Positions 6,651 to 13,688 of a stretch of 15,103 bases of DNA are shown one piece after another. The position numbers were made by a program, and so were the translations under genes. Source of the DNA: Bacteroidales bacterium UBA1208. GTDB taxonomy: Bacteria > Bacteroidota > Bacteroidia > Bacteroidales > P3. The notes beneath the pieces are model-generated. The model ran no database searches, was not told the DNA's origin, and saw only the letters and a list, made by a program, of their open reading frames with translations. The stretch lies in assembly GCA_002309955.1 (NCBI GenBank), contig DBXQ01000091.1, forward strand, positions 22,296 to 37,398, in the 5' to 3' direction. The number at the start of each line of letters is the position of its first letter. The stretch's first letter is position 1.

Positions 6651-7070
6651 TTATTCACTTAGTTTCACTCCCCTTGCCGTTACGATGGCTACGTTTCTCT
6701 TTAGTTCGTCAGTGATGTGTATCAAATACACACAAGAGGTTTTCCCGTGTTTTATGCACTCTGTTTCGGCTGTCAATAGATTCCCTTTGGGCTGCGTAAT
6801 AAACTCAATGTTGCTTCCTGACGTAACCCAGGCAATGGGCATGTCCTGTTCGAGGCATTTGCTGTTGGCAGCTGCTGCGAAAGCAAGGTCGGCAAGCGTG
6901 AACATCACACCACCCATCACAGCTCCCATGGCATTGCGCAATCCTTCTGAAAGGGGCACACTGCAGCGGGCATACTCCTGTTCGACAGCATCTATGGCCA
7001 CGCCGGTGGCCTGTGTCGCATATGTATCTTGGCTGAAAATATGTCGGGCTTTAAGCGTTAAATTCGTCAT
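6651..7070 (-). CDS. PaaI-like hotdog-fold acyl-CoA thioesterase
   Basis: The 139-residue protein is the usual size for a single hotdog domain. Residues 46-61 (NAMGAVMGGVMFTLAD) match the PaaI signature N..G..hGG.iF.laD, with catalytic-type residues N46, G53 and D61. The His normally before GG is replaced by Met52. The later WVTSGSNIEFITQP block (81-94) is the second family signature strand. Members hydrolyse short-chain or aromatic acyl-CoA thioesters in the cytoplasm; the substrate here is unknown. The start codon lies inside the 3' end of dapA (20-bp overlap), indicating translational coupling. The prenyl synthase follows 26 bp downstream. Confidence 0.9.
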   Translation of the reverse strand: MTNLTLKARHIFSQDTYATQATGVAIDAVEQEYARCSVPLSEGLRNAMGAVMGGVMFTLADLAFAAAANSKCLEQDMPIAWVTSGSNIEFITQPKGNLLTAETECIKHGKTSCVYLIHITDELKRNVAIVTARGVKLSE

Positions 7071-7935
7071 ACAGTGATGATATCTTGTTGTATAGTGGCT
7101 TGCTTACTTTGACAAGCGGCAGTCGCAGGGTGTTGCCTATTTTTCCTTGTTGTTCCATCAGGGCTTTTATGCCCGAGGGGTTGCCTTCTTCGAAGATGGC
7201 GTTCATCAGGGGGAGCATGCGGAAGTGCAGGGGGACGGATTTTTTCACGTCGCCTTTCAGAGCATGTTTTACCATGCTGCTCATTTCGTTGGGCAGTGCA
7301 TTTGCGATGACGGAGATGACTCCTTGTGCTCCCATCAGCACCATGGGGAGGGTCAGGCTGTCGTCGCCCGAAATGACGATGAACCCTTCGGGTTTGCCTT
7401 GCAGGATCTGCATCACTTGCGCCATATTGCCGGAGGCTTCTTTGATGCCGATGATGTTGGGGCATTCGCGTGCGAGGGAGAGGGTGGTTTCGGCGGTGAT
7501 GTTGACTCCCGTCCGTCCGGGGACGTTGTATATGACTACAGGCACGGGCGATGCTTCGGCAATTTGTTTGAAGTGTTGTGCCAGCCCGCGTTGGTTGGGT
7601 TTGTTGTAGAAGGGGGATACGGACAGTATTCCGCTTATTCCGTCGAAATTGGTGTTGGCTATGGCGTCTCTCACGGCCAGGGTGTTGTTTCCGCCCAGGC
7701 CCAGCATGATGGGGCAGCGCCCTCCCACGCATTCCACGATGAAGTCTTGAAGGGCATGACGCTCGGTGTCGGTCATGGTGGCGGCTTCGCTGGTTGTGCC
7801 CAGGGCGACGATGTAGTCCACGCCGCCTCCGACGATGTCGTCAATCAGCCGTTCCAGCCGGCTGAAATCTATTGTTTCCTGTTTTCGGAAAGGGGTGACT
7901 AAGGCCACACCTGTGCCAACGAATGGATTTTTCAT
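7051..7935 (-). CDS. dapA: 4-hydroxy-tetrahydrodipicolinate synthase
   Basis: DapA condenses pyruvate with aspartate semialdehyde, the first committed step to diaminopimelate and lysine, in the cytoplasm. The 294-residue length is standard. Visible motifs: GTTSEAAT at 46-53 (the GTTGE motif, with Ser in place of Gly), the YNVPGRTGVN block at 136-145 with Tyr136 and Arg141, and GIKEASGN at 163-170 with the Schiff-base Lys165. The ISGDD segment at 188-192 is also typical. The start gives MKNPFVGTGVALVTPF, a normal DapA N-terminus. The gene lies 53 bp downstream of the DUF6913 gene, and its 3' end overlaps the thioesterase start. Confidence 0.97.
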   Translation of the reverse strand: MKNPFVGTGVALVTPFRKQETIDFSRLERLIDDIVGGGVDYIVALGTTSEAATMTDTERHALQDFIVECVGGRCPIMLGLGGNNTLAVRDAIANTNFDGISGILSVSPFYNKPNQRGLAQHFKQIAEASPVPVVIYNVPGRTGVNITAETTLSLARECPNIIGIKEASGNMAQVMQILQGKPEGFIVISGDDSLTLPMVLMGAQGVISVIANALPNEMSSMVKHALKGDVKKSVPLHFRMLPLMNAIFEEGNPSGIKALMEQQGKIGNTLRLPLVKVSKPLYNKISSLYDEFNA

Positions 7936-7988
7936 GATATGCTATTTTATAATTTCTTTTAACTGCAATCTGTTCGGTTGTTATGGGT

Positions 7989-8531
7989 TTACGATTTTTT
8001 TATCCTGATTAGGTATTCAAGTATGTTGGTGAGGTAGCGGGAGAGTTCGAAGGGCTCGTTGCCCATGATGATGAGGTCGTATATATTTAGATAACTTTTG
8101 GTGTCGTTGCTTTTTTGATCGGAGGGGGAGGGGAGTGGCGGCGTACCGCCATATCCCACCCGAAGGCTTGAAGATGCGTTGAGTGTGACGTAGGGGCCGT
8201 AGAGGTCGCTACCCGTGGTGGTGTCGATAAGCACATCGTAGTGATAGCTGGAGAAGAGCTGCATGAATTCCATTTTTGGCAGACCGTATTTGTCCAACAG
8301 TTCATCGGCGTTGTGTGGCAGTTCAATCTTCCTTACCATACAGCCCCGGTTGGTCATATGGTGGGTGAACTGGCTTAGTGTTATTTGTTCAGCATCGGAG
8401 AGGCAGCGGGCAATAACACCGATACTTCTCACCTCGTCAAGGTGCATGATCTTTTTTCGGTGAGGTTTGGACACAAGTTCCTGCATCAGGTTGGCCCGGT
8501 ATTGCTCTCTTATTTTCTCTACTACGTTCAT
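7989..8531 (-). CDS. DUF6913 family protein, cytoplasmic, function unknown
   Basis: The 180-residue soluble protein has no signal peptide or membrane segment. The pattern is a basic N-terminal helix (MNVVEKIREQYRANLM), then RSIGVIARCLSDAEQ at about 35-49, a central YHYDVLIDTT segment and a final IYDLIIMGNEPFELSRYL segment. This matches what I recall of DUF6913, a small Bacteroidota family often found next to dapA. No catalytic motif is evident. A low-complexity insert rich in Pro and Ser (TPPLPSPSDQKSND) lies at about 130-143, between the two halves. Its position between rnhB (11 bp upstream) and dapA (53 bp downstream) suggests a housekeeping context. The family assignment is from memory of pattern and context. 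Confidence 0.7.
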   Translation of the reverse strand: MNVVEKIREQYRANLMQELVSKPHRKKIMHLDEVRSIGVIARCLSDAEQITLSQFTHHMTNRGCMVRKIELPHNADELLDKYGLPKMEFMQLFSSYHYDVLIDTTTGSDLYGPYVTLNASSSLRVGYGGTPPLPSPSDQKSNDTKSYLNIYDLIIMGNEPFELSRYLTNILEYLIRIKKS

Positions 8532-8542
8532 GCTTCTATTGT

Positions 8543-9175
8543 TTAGTGTGGGATGGCAATGGGTGACGCTTTGTTTTCTGTATTCATTTTGGCCGGGTCT
8601 TTGCTCAGCTTAAAGGTCATGCGATGGATAGGGGAGGGACCGTGTTGCGCCAAGGCGGTGTAATGGCCTGCGGTGGGGTAGCCTTTGTTTTTGTCCCATC
8701 CGTATTCGGGATGCTGTTTGTGCATCTCGTTCATATAGTCGTCACGGTAGGTCTTCGCCAGTATCGAAGCAGCGGCGATAGACAGGTATTTGCCGTCACC
8801 TTTGACTATGGTGTAATAGGGGATAAGCCCTTCGTTGTAGAACCGGTTGCCGTCTATGAGAAGTAGTTCCGGTGTGACGGTCAGTTTGGCGATAGCTAAA
8901 TTCATCGCGTGCATAGATGCCCGAAGGATATTGGTTTTGTCAATTTCCTCTGCAGTGACACTTGCTACAGCCCATGCCAATGCGTGGTGTTGTATTTCTT
9001 CACGAAGGGCATATCGTTGCCGTTCGCTGAGTTGTTTGGAGTCGTTCAGACTTTCGTTGCAATAGTCTTTGGGCAATATCACCGCTGCAGCATACACGGC
9101 CCCGGCCAAGCATCCTCTTCCTGCTTCGTCGCAGCCGCATTCAATCAAGTCGGGTGTATATTGACTCTTCAACAT
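8543..9175 (-). CDS. rnhB: Ribonuclease HII
   Basis: RNase HII cleaves RNA in RNA-DNA hybrids and starts removal of single ribonucleotides misincorporated into DNA. The 210-residue protein shows the family motifs in order: GCDEAGRG (14-21) with acidic residues D16/E17, NDSKQLSERQR (44-54), LLIDGNRF (105-112) with D108, and KGDGKYLSIAAASILAKTYRD (125-145), where D145/D146 complete the metal site. GYPTAGHY (165-172) and a GPSPIHRMTF segment close the domain. The GRG triplet, which recognises the junction 2'-OH, is intact, so it should be active. The last roughly 17 residues beyond the domain look dispensable. The gene sits 16 bp after the DUF6427 gene. Confidence 0.97.
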   Translation of the reverse strand: MLKSQYTPDLIECGCDEAGRGCLAGAVYAAAVILPKDYCNESLNDSKQLSERQRYALREEIQHHALAWAVASVTAEEIDKTNILRASMHAMNLAIAKLTVTPELLLIDGNRFYNEGLIPYYTIVKGDGKYLSIAAASILAKTYRDDYMNEMHKQHPEYGWDKNKGYPTAGHYTALAQHGPSPIHRMTFKLSKDPAKMNTENKASPIAIPH

Positions 9176-9191
9176 GGGTTTCGACTTGGGT

Positions 9192-10199
9192 TTAGGATAT
9201 TAAGGGGGTTGTCCAATTTGCGACAACGAAGAATAAAACCACGGCAATAAACAATATGTTTAGCCATATTTCTTTGTTGTGTCTTCCAAAGCTTACCGAT
9301 CCTACCGATCCCGAATCGATAAAAAGATATGTCGTACAGCACGCAAAGGGGATGGCATAGTTGCATGCTGCGATAGGGAATAGGCGTGTGTATCCAGCCA
9401 GTGCCACGCTGCCGATAGTGAAAAGAAGCAACGTCGTGACATTTTTATTGAAGTTGATATTGCGGTTTCTGCTCATCCCCATTATCCTTAGGATACCTAA
9501 TACAAGCAGCAACAGGAAGACGATACTCACAATCCACTGGATTAAAGTGCCGCCAACACGTAGATGGAAATCAGTCAGTGTATATAATAGCAAGTAGTTG
9601 CGATAAAACATTTCATCGCAAACCCAGTAATATGTCTCAACCAGAATCCACGGCGCCAGAAGACCCAGAATAAACATGGTCCAGTCACGCCAGCTGTAGA
9701 GACTGTAATTGAACATGCTGATGATTACAGGGATGATGAATACCGCCATAGTGGGGCAAAGCAACATGGCCAGACCGACACAGGCTGCGGCTCCAAAGGT
9801 CTTGTCCAGCCCGATGGAAAGAAGGGTGCTTGTGAGCAACAATTGTTCTATGGCAAGCAGAAGAAACAGTGTCCCCGACAAAACAGGGGTCAGTGCCGGG
9901 CGGCCTAAACTCATAGCTATTACGAAAAAGAGAACCGGCATCAATGTCCCTTGTCCAATAAGTTTATGTCGGTACAGTATGCTTGTAAGCAATACTCCTT
10001 CCGACAGCATCAGGACAAAGGCAAGTATGATGGAGCCCAAGGGACTCAAAGCTCCTGTCAACCAATAATACAGACTGCCGCCGCCCGGGGCAGGGGTCGA
10101 TATAGGATGGGCAAAACTTCTTGCCCACATCAGCCCTGCCACTGCCAACACGACAATAATCTGTACAATGATATTGTTATTCCTAAATGACTTGAGCAT
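9192..10199 (-). CDS. DUF6427-like polytopic membrane protein
   Basis: The 335-residue protein is dominated by about nine or ten hydrophobic segments, so it is an integral inner-membrane protein. It starts MLKSFRNNNIIVQIIVVLAV and contains a short Gly/Pro-rich loop (STPAPGGGSLYYWL) after the first segment. This opening matches my memory of DUF6427, a Bacteroidota-specific membrane family of unknown function; the assignment is moderate. No transporter or enzyme motif is visible. The last loop has a Ser/Gly-rich stretch (DSGSVGSVSFGRHN). It is 51 bp downstream of the S8 protease gene and 16 bp upstream of rnhB. Confidence 0.65.
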   Translation of the reverse strand: MLKSFRNNNIIVQIIVVLAVAGLMWARSFAHPISTPAPGGGSLYYWLTGALSPLGSIILAFVLMLSEGVLLTSILYRHKLIGQGTLMPVLFFVIAMSLGRPALTPVLSGTLFLLLAIEQLLLTSTLLSIGLDKTFGAAACVGLAMLLCPTMAVFIIPVIISMFNYSLYSWRDWTMFILGLLAPWILVETYYWVCDEMFYRNYLLLYTLTDFHLRVGGTLIQWIVSIVFLLLLVLGILRIMGMSRNRNINFNKNVTTLLLFTIGSVALAGYTRLFPIAACNYAIPFACCTTYLFIDSGSVGSVSFGRHNKEIWLNILFIAVVLFFVVANWTTPLIS

Positions 10200-10250
10200 T
10201 ATTCTCCTTTTGTTGCTGTATGAAATTGTTAGGTTGTTTCTATTAATCTA

Positions 10251-12404
10251 TTAGTGAACCAGTCTTGCTGTGCGGGCACCACATTTCAAAATATAGATGC
10301 CGTGAGGCAACTCCGAGATGTCGAATGTGTCTTCCATCACCACATTCTTGCTCATCATCAGAATACCGTTTATGGAATAGATATTTACCACCTCGGGGGT
10401 GTGGCGGCCGGTCATCACTTTTATTATATCAGAGGCAGGATTCGGCCATACCTGTAGTGATTTTTCAAACCACTCCTGTGAAGCATTGTTGATGTCCACA
10501 CGTGCCAACGCCTCGTTAACAGCGTTCAAGGCATCGACTTTACCCCATCCCCAGCCGTCGCTCATGCTGTCGCGTTCATGTAAAGGGCCTGTGCGGAGGT
10601 CGTTGCGGGAGGTTTGGCAGAGTATTTCTTTGACCTGTGCCGGTGTCAAGTCTTTGTTGGCTTCGAGTAGCAAGGCCACTATGCCTGTCACTGCGGGGCA
10701 TGACATGGATGTTCCGGACATTCTGCTCCAGATGTAGTTTGTTCCTCCGTGCGAGAAGGTCATTACTGCATTGTAGGCCTCGGTGGTCATGGAGCTGATG
10801 GAAGAGACCACAAGGGAGCCGGGGGCTGAAATCTCGGGTTTGCGCCGACCGTCAATCAGCGGGCCACGGCTCGAGAAAGAGGTCAGGTTTCCATAGTTGA
10901 TTGACCCGTCCATGTTTGTTCCATCGGCATTGTGCGCAGCCACGGCAATGCAGCTCTCGGAGCATGCAGGCTCTCCCACGCCATAGCTGTTGTCGCCGTC
11001 GGTGTAGTTGGGGAGCGAACCTTTCTTGAATTCCGCTCCCATGTTTCCTGCCCCGTTTTCCAGTATGCACAAATTCCATGCGTGTACGGTCCCTTCGGCG
11101 GCGGTGAATGCCAGATGGATGTTGTATCCTTCCACTTTGTCTACATTTAGTACCATGTGGGGACGGCCGTTAAAGATGTTGCTGTTCTCCACTATCAACT
11201 CAAAGTGGAGCCTGTCGCCGTTCGGTGCCACCATAGTGCTGTCTAAATAGTATACTCCGTCGATGAAATAGGGATAGGTGTTGTTGTCGGAAGTGCTCAC
11301 CCAAGGCATGCACACGGAGTCGCCATTCTTCACCATGGCAAACGACATGTCGAAATGTTTGCCAGGTTCGCCCCACAGGGCAATGGCCTCGCCTATTCCG
11401 GGAGAACCGTAATAGGTGGCAATGGTGCGCAGGGTGTCTTGTCTGCCGCTCTCGAAAGTGCGGGAAGTGTGGAATTTGTCATCGCCGCAGTTTCCTCCGC
11501 TGACCACAAACACGATACCGCTGTCGGAAAGATTGTTGATGGCTTGGCTCGCAAGTGATGTGCCGTCGATGGGTCCGAGGGTGTACATTCCCCAGCTGTT
11601 GTTGACCACAAGGCGTTTGCCTTCCTCTTTGGCCACGTTCTTCATCCAGCCCACTGCATCAATCCATGATGCAAGGTCGAGATAGAACGAAGCAAAAATG
11701 AGATTGGCGTCGGGGGCTTGTCCTTTATATTTGCCTTCAATTCCGCGGCCCGCACAGATTCCTGCCACATGGGTGCCGTGGGTGGCATATCCATAAAGTC
11801 CCGAAGTGTCGCCGCCGGCCTCAAGCAGGTCGTGGCGTCCAACAATCTCGGTACCATAGTCATACCCTTCGGGGGCGGGGCCTTTCAGTCTGAACTGGTC
11901 CCATGCGCGGAGAAGACGACGGTTGTCGGTTCCGTTGTTGTTGTAGTTGGGGTGTTTGTAGTCGAAGCCCCAGTCGGTGATACCTATCAGGACGTCTTTC
12001 CCGGTGAAACCCCTTGGAAGGCCTGCACCGGCATGCACACTGTCGGTACGGGTGTCGAAGCGGGTGCGGTTCATGGTGGGGAACACTTTTTGCGATATGC
12101 TGTATTGTATGATGTATGGGTTGCTTTCAAGCATGTATAGCTTGTTCAGGGGGACTCTCAGCGTGACGATATTCCCGGCCTTGGTTCCTACAATGATGCC
12201 TTGTTTTTTGAGCTGTTGTATGTCAATGCCGTCAGCCACTTTGGCAAGCAGACGCACTTGTTCTTCACCCGATTTTGTTTGCCTGGTTTTTTGCAATTTC
12301 ACTTGTGTTATGCCGTCGCATTTGTTGCTGTTCAGGCTTACCCTTTGTCCGAATGCCTGCACCGATGCAAGCAATATAGATAAGATGATAATGGTTTTGC
12401 GCAT
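10251..12404 (-). CDS. S8 (subtilisin-like) serine protease with T9SS type A sorting domain
   Basis: The 717-residue protein opens with a signal peptide (MRKTIIILSILLASVQAFG), then an inhibitor-like N-terminal region (about 30-105). The catalytic triad is visible: D144 in GITDWGFD, H209 in HGTHVAGICAG, and S566 in SGTSMSCPA. The oxyanion Asn is probably N305 (VSGGNCGDD), and SSRGP is at 511-515. The Asp motif reads DWG rather than the usual D[ST]G, a variant I associate with Bacteroidota. Between about 330 and 465 a beta-rich insertion divides the protease domain. Residues about 650-717, beginning with WPNPASD and ending in GIYILKCGARTARLVH, form a T9SS type A sorting domain. The protein should therefore cross the outer membrane by T9SS and be anchored or released at the surface. 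It is 14 bp downstream of the MORN gene, so the two are likely co-transcribed. Confidence 0.95.
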   Translation of the reverse strand: MRKTIIILSILLASVQAFGQRVSLNSNKCDGITQVKLQKTRQTKSGEEQVRLLAKVADGIDIQQLKKQGIIVGTKAGNIVTLRVPLNKLYMLESNPYIIQYSISQKVFPTMNRTRFDTRTDSVHAGAGLPRGFTGKDVLIGITDWGFDYKHPNYNNNGTDNRRLLRAWDQFRLKGPAPEGYDYGTEIVGRHDLLEAGGDTSGLYGYATHGTHVAGICAGRGIEGKYKGQAPDANLIFASFYLDLASWIDAVGWMKNVAKEEGKRLVVNNSWGMYTLGPIDGTSLASQAINNLSDSGIVFVVSGGNCGDDKFHTSRTFESGRQDTLRTIATYYGSPGIGEAIALWGEPGKHFDMSFAMVKNGDSVCMPWVSTSDNNTYPYFIDGVYYLDSTMVAPNGDRLHFELIVENSNIFNGRPHMVLNVDKVEGYNIHLAFTAAEGTVHAWNLCILENGAGNMGAEFKKGSLPNYTDGDNSYGVGEPACSESCIAVAAHNADGTNMDGSINYGNLTSFSSRGPLIDGRRKPEISAPGSLVVSSISSMTTEAYNAVMTFSHGGTNYIWSRMSGTSMSCPAVTGIVALLLEANKDLTPAQVKEILCQTSRNDLRTGPLHERDSMSDGWGWGKVDALNAVNEALARVDINNASQEWFEKSLQVWPNPASDIIKVMTGRHTPEVVNIYSINGILMMSKNVVMEDTFDISELPHGIYILKCGARTARLVH

Positions 12405-12418
12405 AATTATGTGAATTG

Positions 12419-13066
12419 TTAATCTTCAATTTCTTGTTCTACTTTTCCGTTTTTGTATATGGCATGGGTCACCATGCCTTTGCTGTTTGTGTAACGGCCT
12501 TCGCCGTTGTATCTGCCGTTTGCCCATGAACCCGTATATCGGGCGCCGTTCTCAAAGATGTATTCTCCTTGACCGCTCATGGCTCCGTTATGCCATTGCC
12601 CGGTATACGAAGCCCCGTTTGGCCATACCTTTTTCCCTTCGCCTTCAGGCACCCCGTCCACAAGGTCGCCTTCGTAGACGCTGCCGTTGATGTAGGTGAA
12701 TGTCCCGTGTCCTGTTTGGGACATCCCGTCGGTGAATTCGCCTTCAAGCTCATCGCCGTTGGGGAAAAATATCTTTCCGGGACCGATCATCTTGCCTTCA
12801 ACCCATGTGCCCTCGCAGCGCCCCCCCTTGGCATAGGTGTACACCCCTTTGCCATGGTATTTCCCTTTGAGCCATTCACCTTCGTAACGGTCTCCATTGG
12901 GGTAGTCCATCGTTCCATAACCGTTGGGTCGTGTAAACTTATCATATGTGCCATGATAAACATTTCCGCTCTTATATACCACGGGGCGGGATACTTGACC
13001 TGTCGCAAAAGGACTGTATGCCAATACAATCAGTCCAATGATTAAGAGTTTTTTCATTGTTTTCAT
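12419..13066 (-). CDS. Exported MORN-repeat protein
   Basis: The 215-residue protein begins with a signal peptide (MKTMKKLLIIGLIVLAYSPF, then ATGQ); an ATG three codons later (13057) is an alternative start. From about residue 36 to 195 it consists of about seven MORN-type repeats of the form Y.G.w..G...G.G. Examples are YEGEWLKGKYHGKGVY (61-76), YTGQWHNGAMSGQGEY (154-169) and YTGSWANGRYNGEGRY (177-192). MORN repeats form an elongated beta-sheet and act as structural or binding modules. Such proteins are frequent in Bacteroidota but their roles are mostly unknown. It has no T9SS sorting domain, so it probably stays in the periplasm. It is the first gene of the minus-strand series and has its own promoter; the S8 protease follows 14 bp later. 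Confidence 0.92.
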   Translation of the reverse strand: MKTMKKLLIIGLIVLAYSPFATGQVSRPVVYKSGNVYHGTYDKFTRPNGYGTMDYPNGDRYEGEWLKGKYHGKGVYTYAKGGRCEGTWVEGKMIGPGKIFFPNGDELEGEFTDGMSQTGHGTFTYINGSVYEGDLVDGVPEGEGKKVWPNGASYTGQWHNGAMSGQGEYIFENGARYTGSWANGRYNGEGRYTNSKGMVTHAIYKNGKVEQEIED

Positions 13067-13083
13067 ATGCGCATATTTTTTTG

Positions 13084-13091
13084 CAAAGATA
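13084..13091 (-). promoter_or_regulatory. -7 element TATCTTTG for the MORN gene series
   Basis: On the minus strand the octamer TATCTTTG matches the Bacteroidota -7 consensus TAnnTTTG exactly. It lies 17 bp before the ATG of the MORN gene, which implies a very short leader of about 10 nt. A T-rich stretch precedes it, but I see no well-placed -33 TTTG. It is the only TAnnTTTG match I found on the minus strand in any non-coding gap of this window. Confidence 0.6.
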
Positions 13092-13337
13092 CAAAAAAAA
13101 TGGAATCTGATGTTTTTTTTACTTCAAAAGAGACTAAATTTAACCCCAACCGGTCATCGGAGAATATCGCCGGGGTCAATAATCCTGTTTTTCGAGCGAA
13201 AAAAAGCGCATCTGGATTGTCGATTGTGTATATGTTTCTTTATTTCAGTTGCTTGTTATATGTTTGCCGAGCATGACAAGGGACGTCGTTCCCAATCACA
13301 GACACCGCTCGTCATTCGTTCGTTCACCCTCAGTTAT

Positions 13338-13374
13338 TCCTTCGTTCTCCCATCGTTCTCCCATTTTCGAAGGA
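13338..13374. repeat. 11-bp tandem duplication inside a 7-bp inverted repeat
   Basis: CGTTCTCCCAT occurs twice in perfect tandem at 13343-13353 and 13354-13364. The pair is framed by the inverted repeat TCCTTCG (13338-13344) and CGAAGGA (13368-13374) with a 23-nt loop. The purpose is unknown; it may be a regulator-binding site or a chance slippage product. Confidence 0.5.
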
Positions 13375-13449
13375 GAAATGAAGGTATAGGTGACGGATAA
13401 GTGAAAACGAAGAGGCGGGGGATGGGCTATGCGAGGACTTTGAATACGC

Positions 13450-13465
13450 TAATGTGATAATGTGT
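13450..13465. repeat. Two-unit octamer fragment (TAATGTGA TAATGTGT) related to the DUF6029-flanking repeats
   Basis: TAATGTGA and TAATGTGT stand in tandem with an 8-bp period. The 11-mer TAATGTGTGAA (13458-13468) is the exact complement of 3341-3351 in octamer element 1. This suggests a small remnant of the same repeat family in opposite orientation, though a chance match in AT-rich DNA is possible. Confidence 0.4.
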
Positions 13466-13637
13466 GAAAAAAAGTATAGTGCATTAATGGTTGCACGCTG
13501 CGACAAATTAACGCGGCCAGACATGATGCCTTTGATATAAACATGCAATTTTCAATGTATGTGTCTTTTATGGAAATATTAACAGTCTTCCTTTTTTTTC
13601 TTTTTGAAAATAATGATAATTTATTGTTTTTTTTTCG

Positions 13638-13645
13638 TATTTTTG
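13638..13645 (+). promoter_or_regulatory. -7 element TATTTTTG for korA
   Basis: TATTTTTG matches TAnnTTTG and lies about 43 bp before the korA ATG, giving a leader of roughly 35-40 nt. Upstream is a T-rich tract, but a -33 TTTG at the normal spacing (about 20 bp) is not clear. The position directly in front of an apparently well-expressed gene supports the call. Confidence 0.6.
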
Positions 13646-13688
13646 CACTTTCAATTAATAAAGCATTGTTTATCTAAATCTTATTAAA

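Larger units (their letters stand above)
13067..13688. other. 622-bp divergent intergenic region between the MORN gene and korA
   Basis: No plausible gene was found here. Small open frames in this stretch lack homology-like features and have low-complexity composition. The region holds the minus-strand promoter near 13084-13091 and the korA promoter at 13638-13645. Between them are an 11-bp tandem duplication, a 7-bp inverted repeat and a two-unit octamer fragment related to the repeats around DUF6029. The stretch 13560-13660 is very AT-rich, as is usual for Bacteroidota promoters. The rest, about 13130-13440, is of mixed composition and remains unexplained. Confidence 0.7.

Noticed and set aside
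7147..7902. 251-codon plus-strand frame across dapA
   Set aside because: It lies antisense to a clearly identified dapA and is dominated by Gly, His, Asp and Val runs typical of a shadow frame.
13067..13400. Small plus-strand frames of 69 and 120 codons in the divergent region
   Set aside because: They start in the MORN gene's promoter, run over AT-rich and repeated DNA, and have no promoter of their own or protein-like composition.
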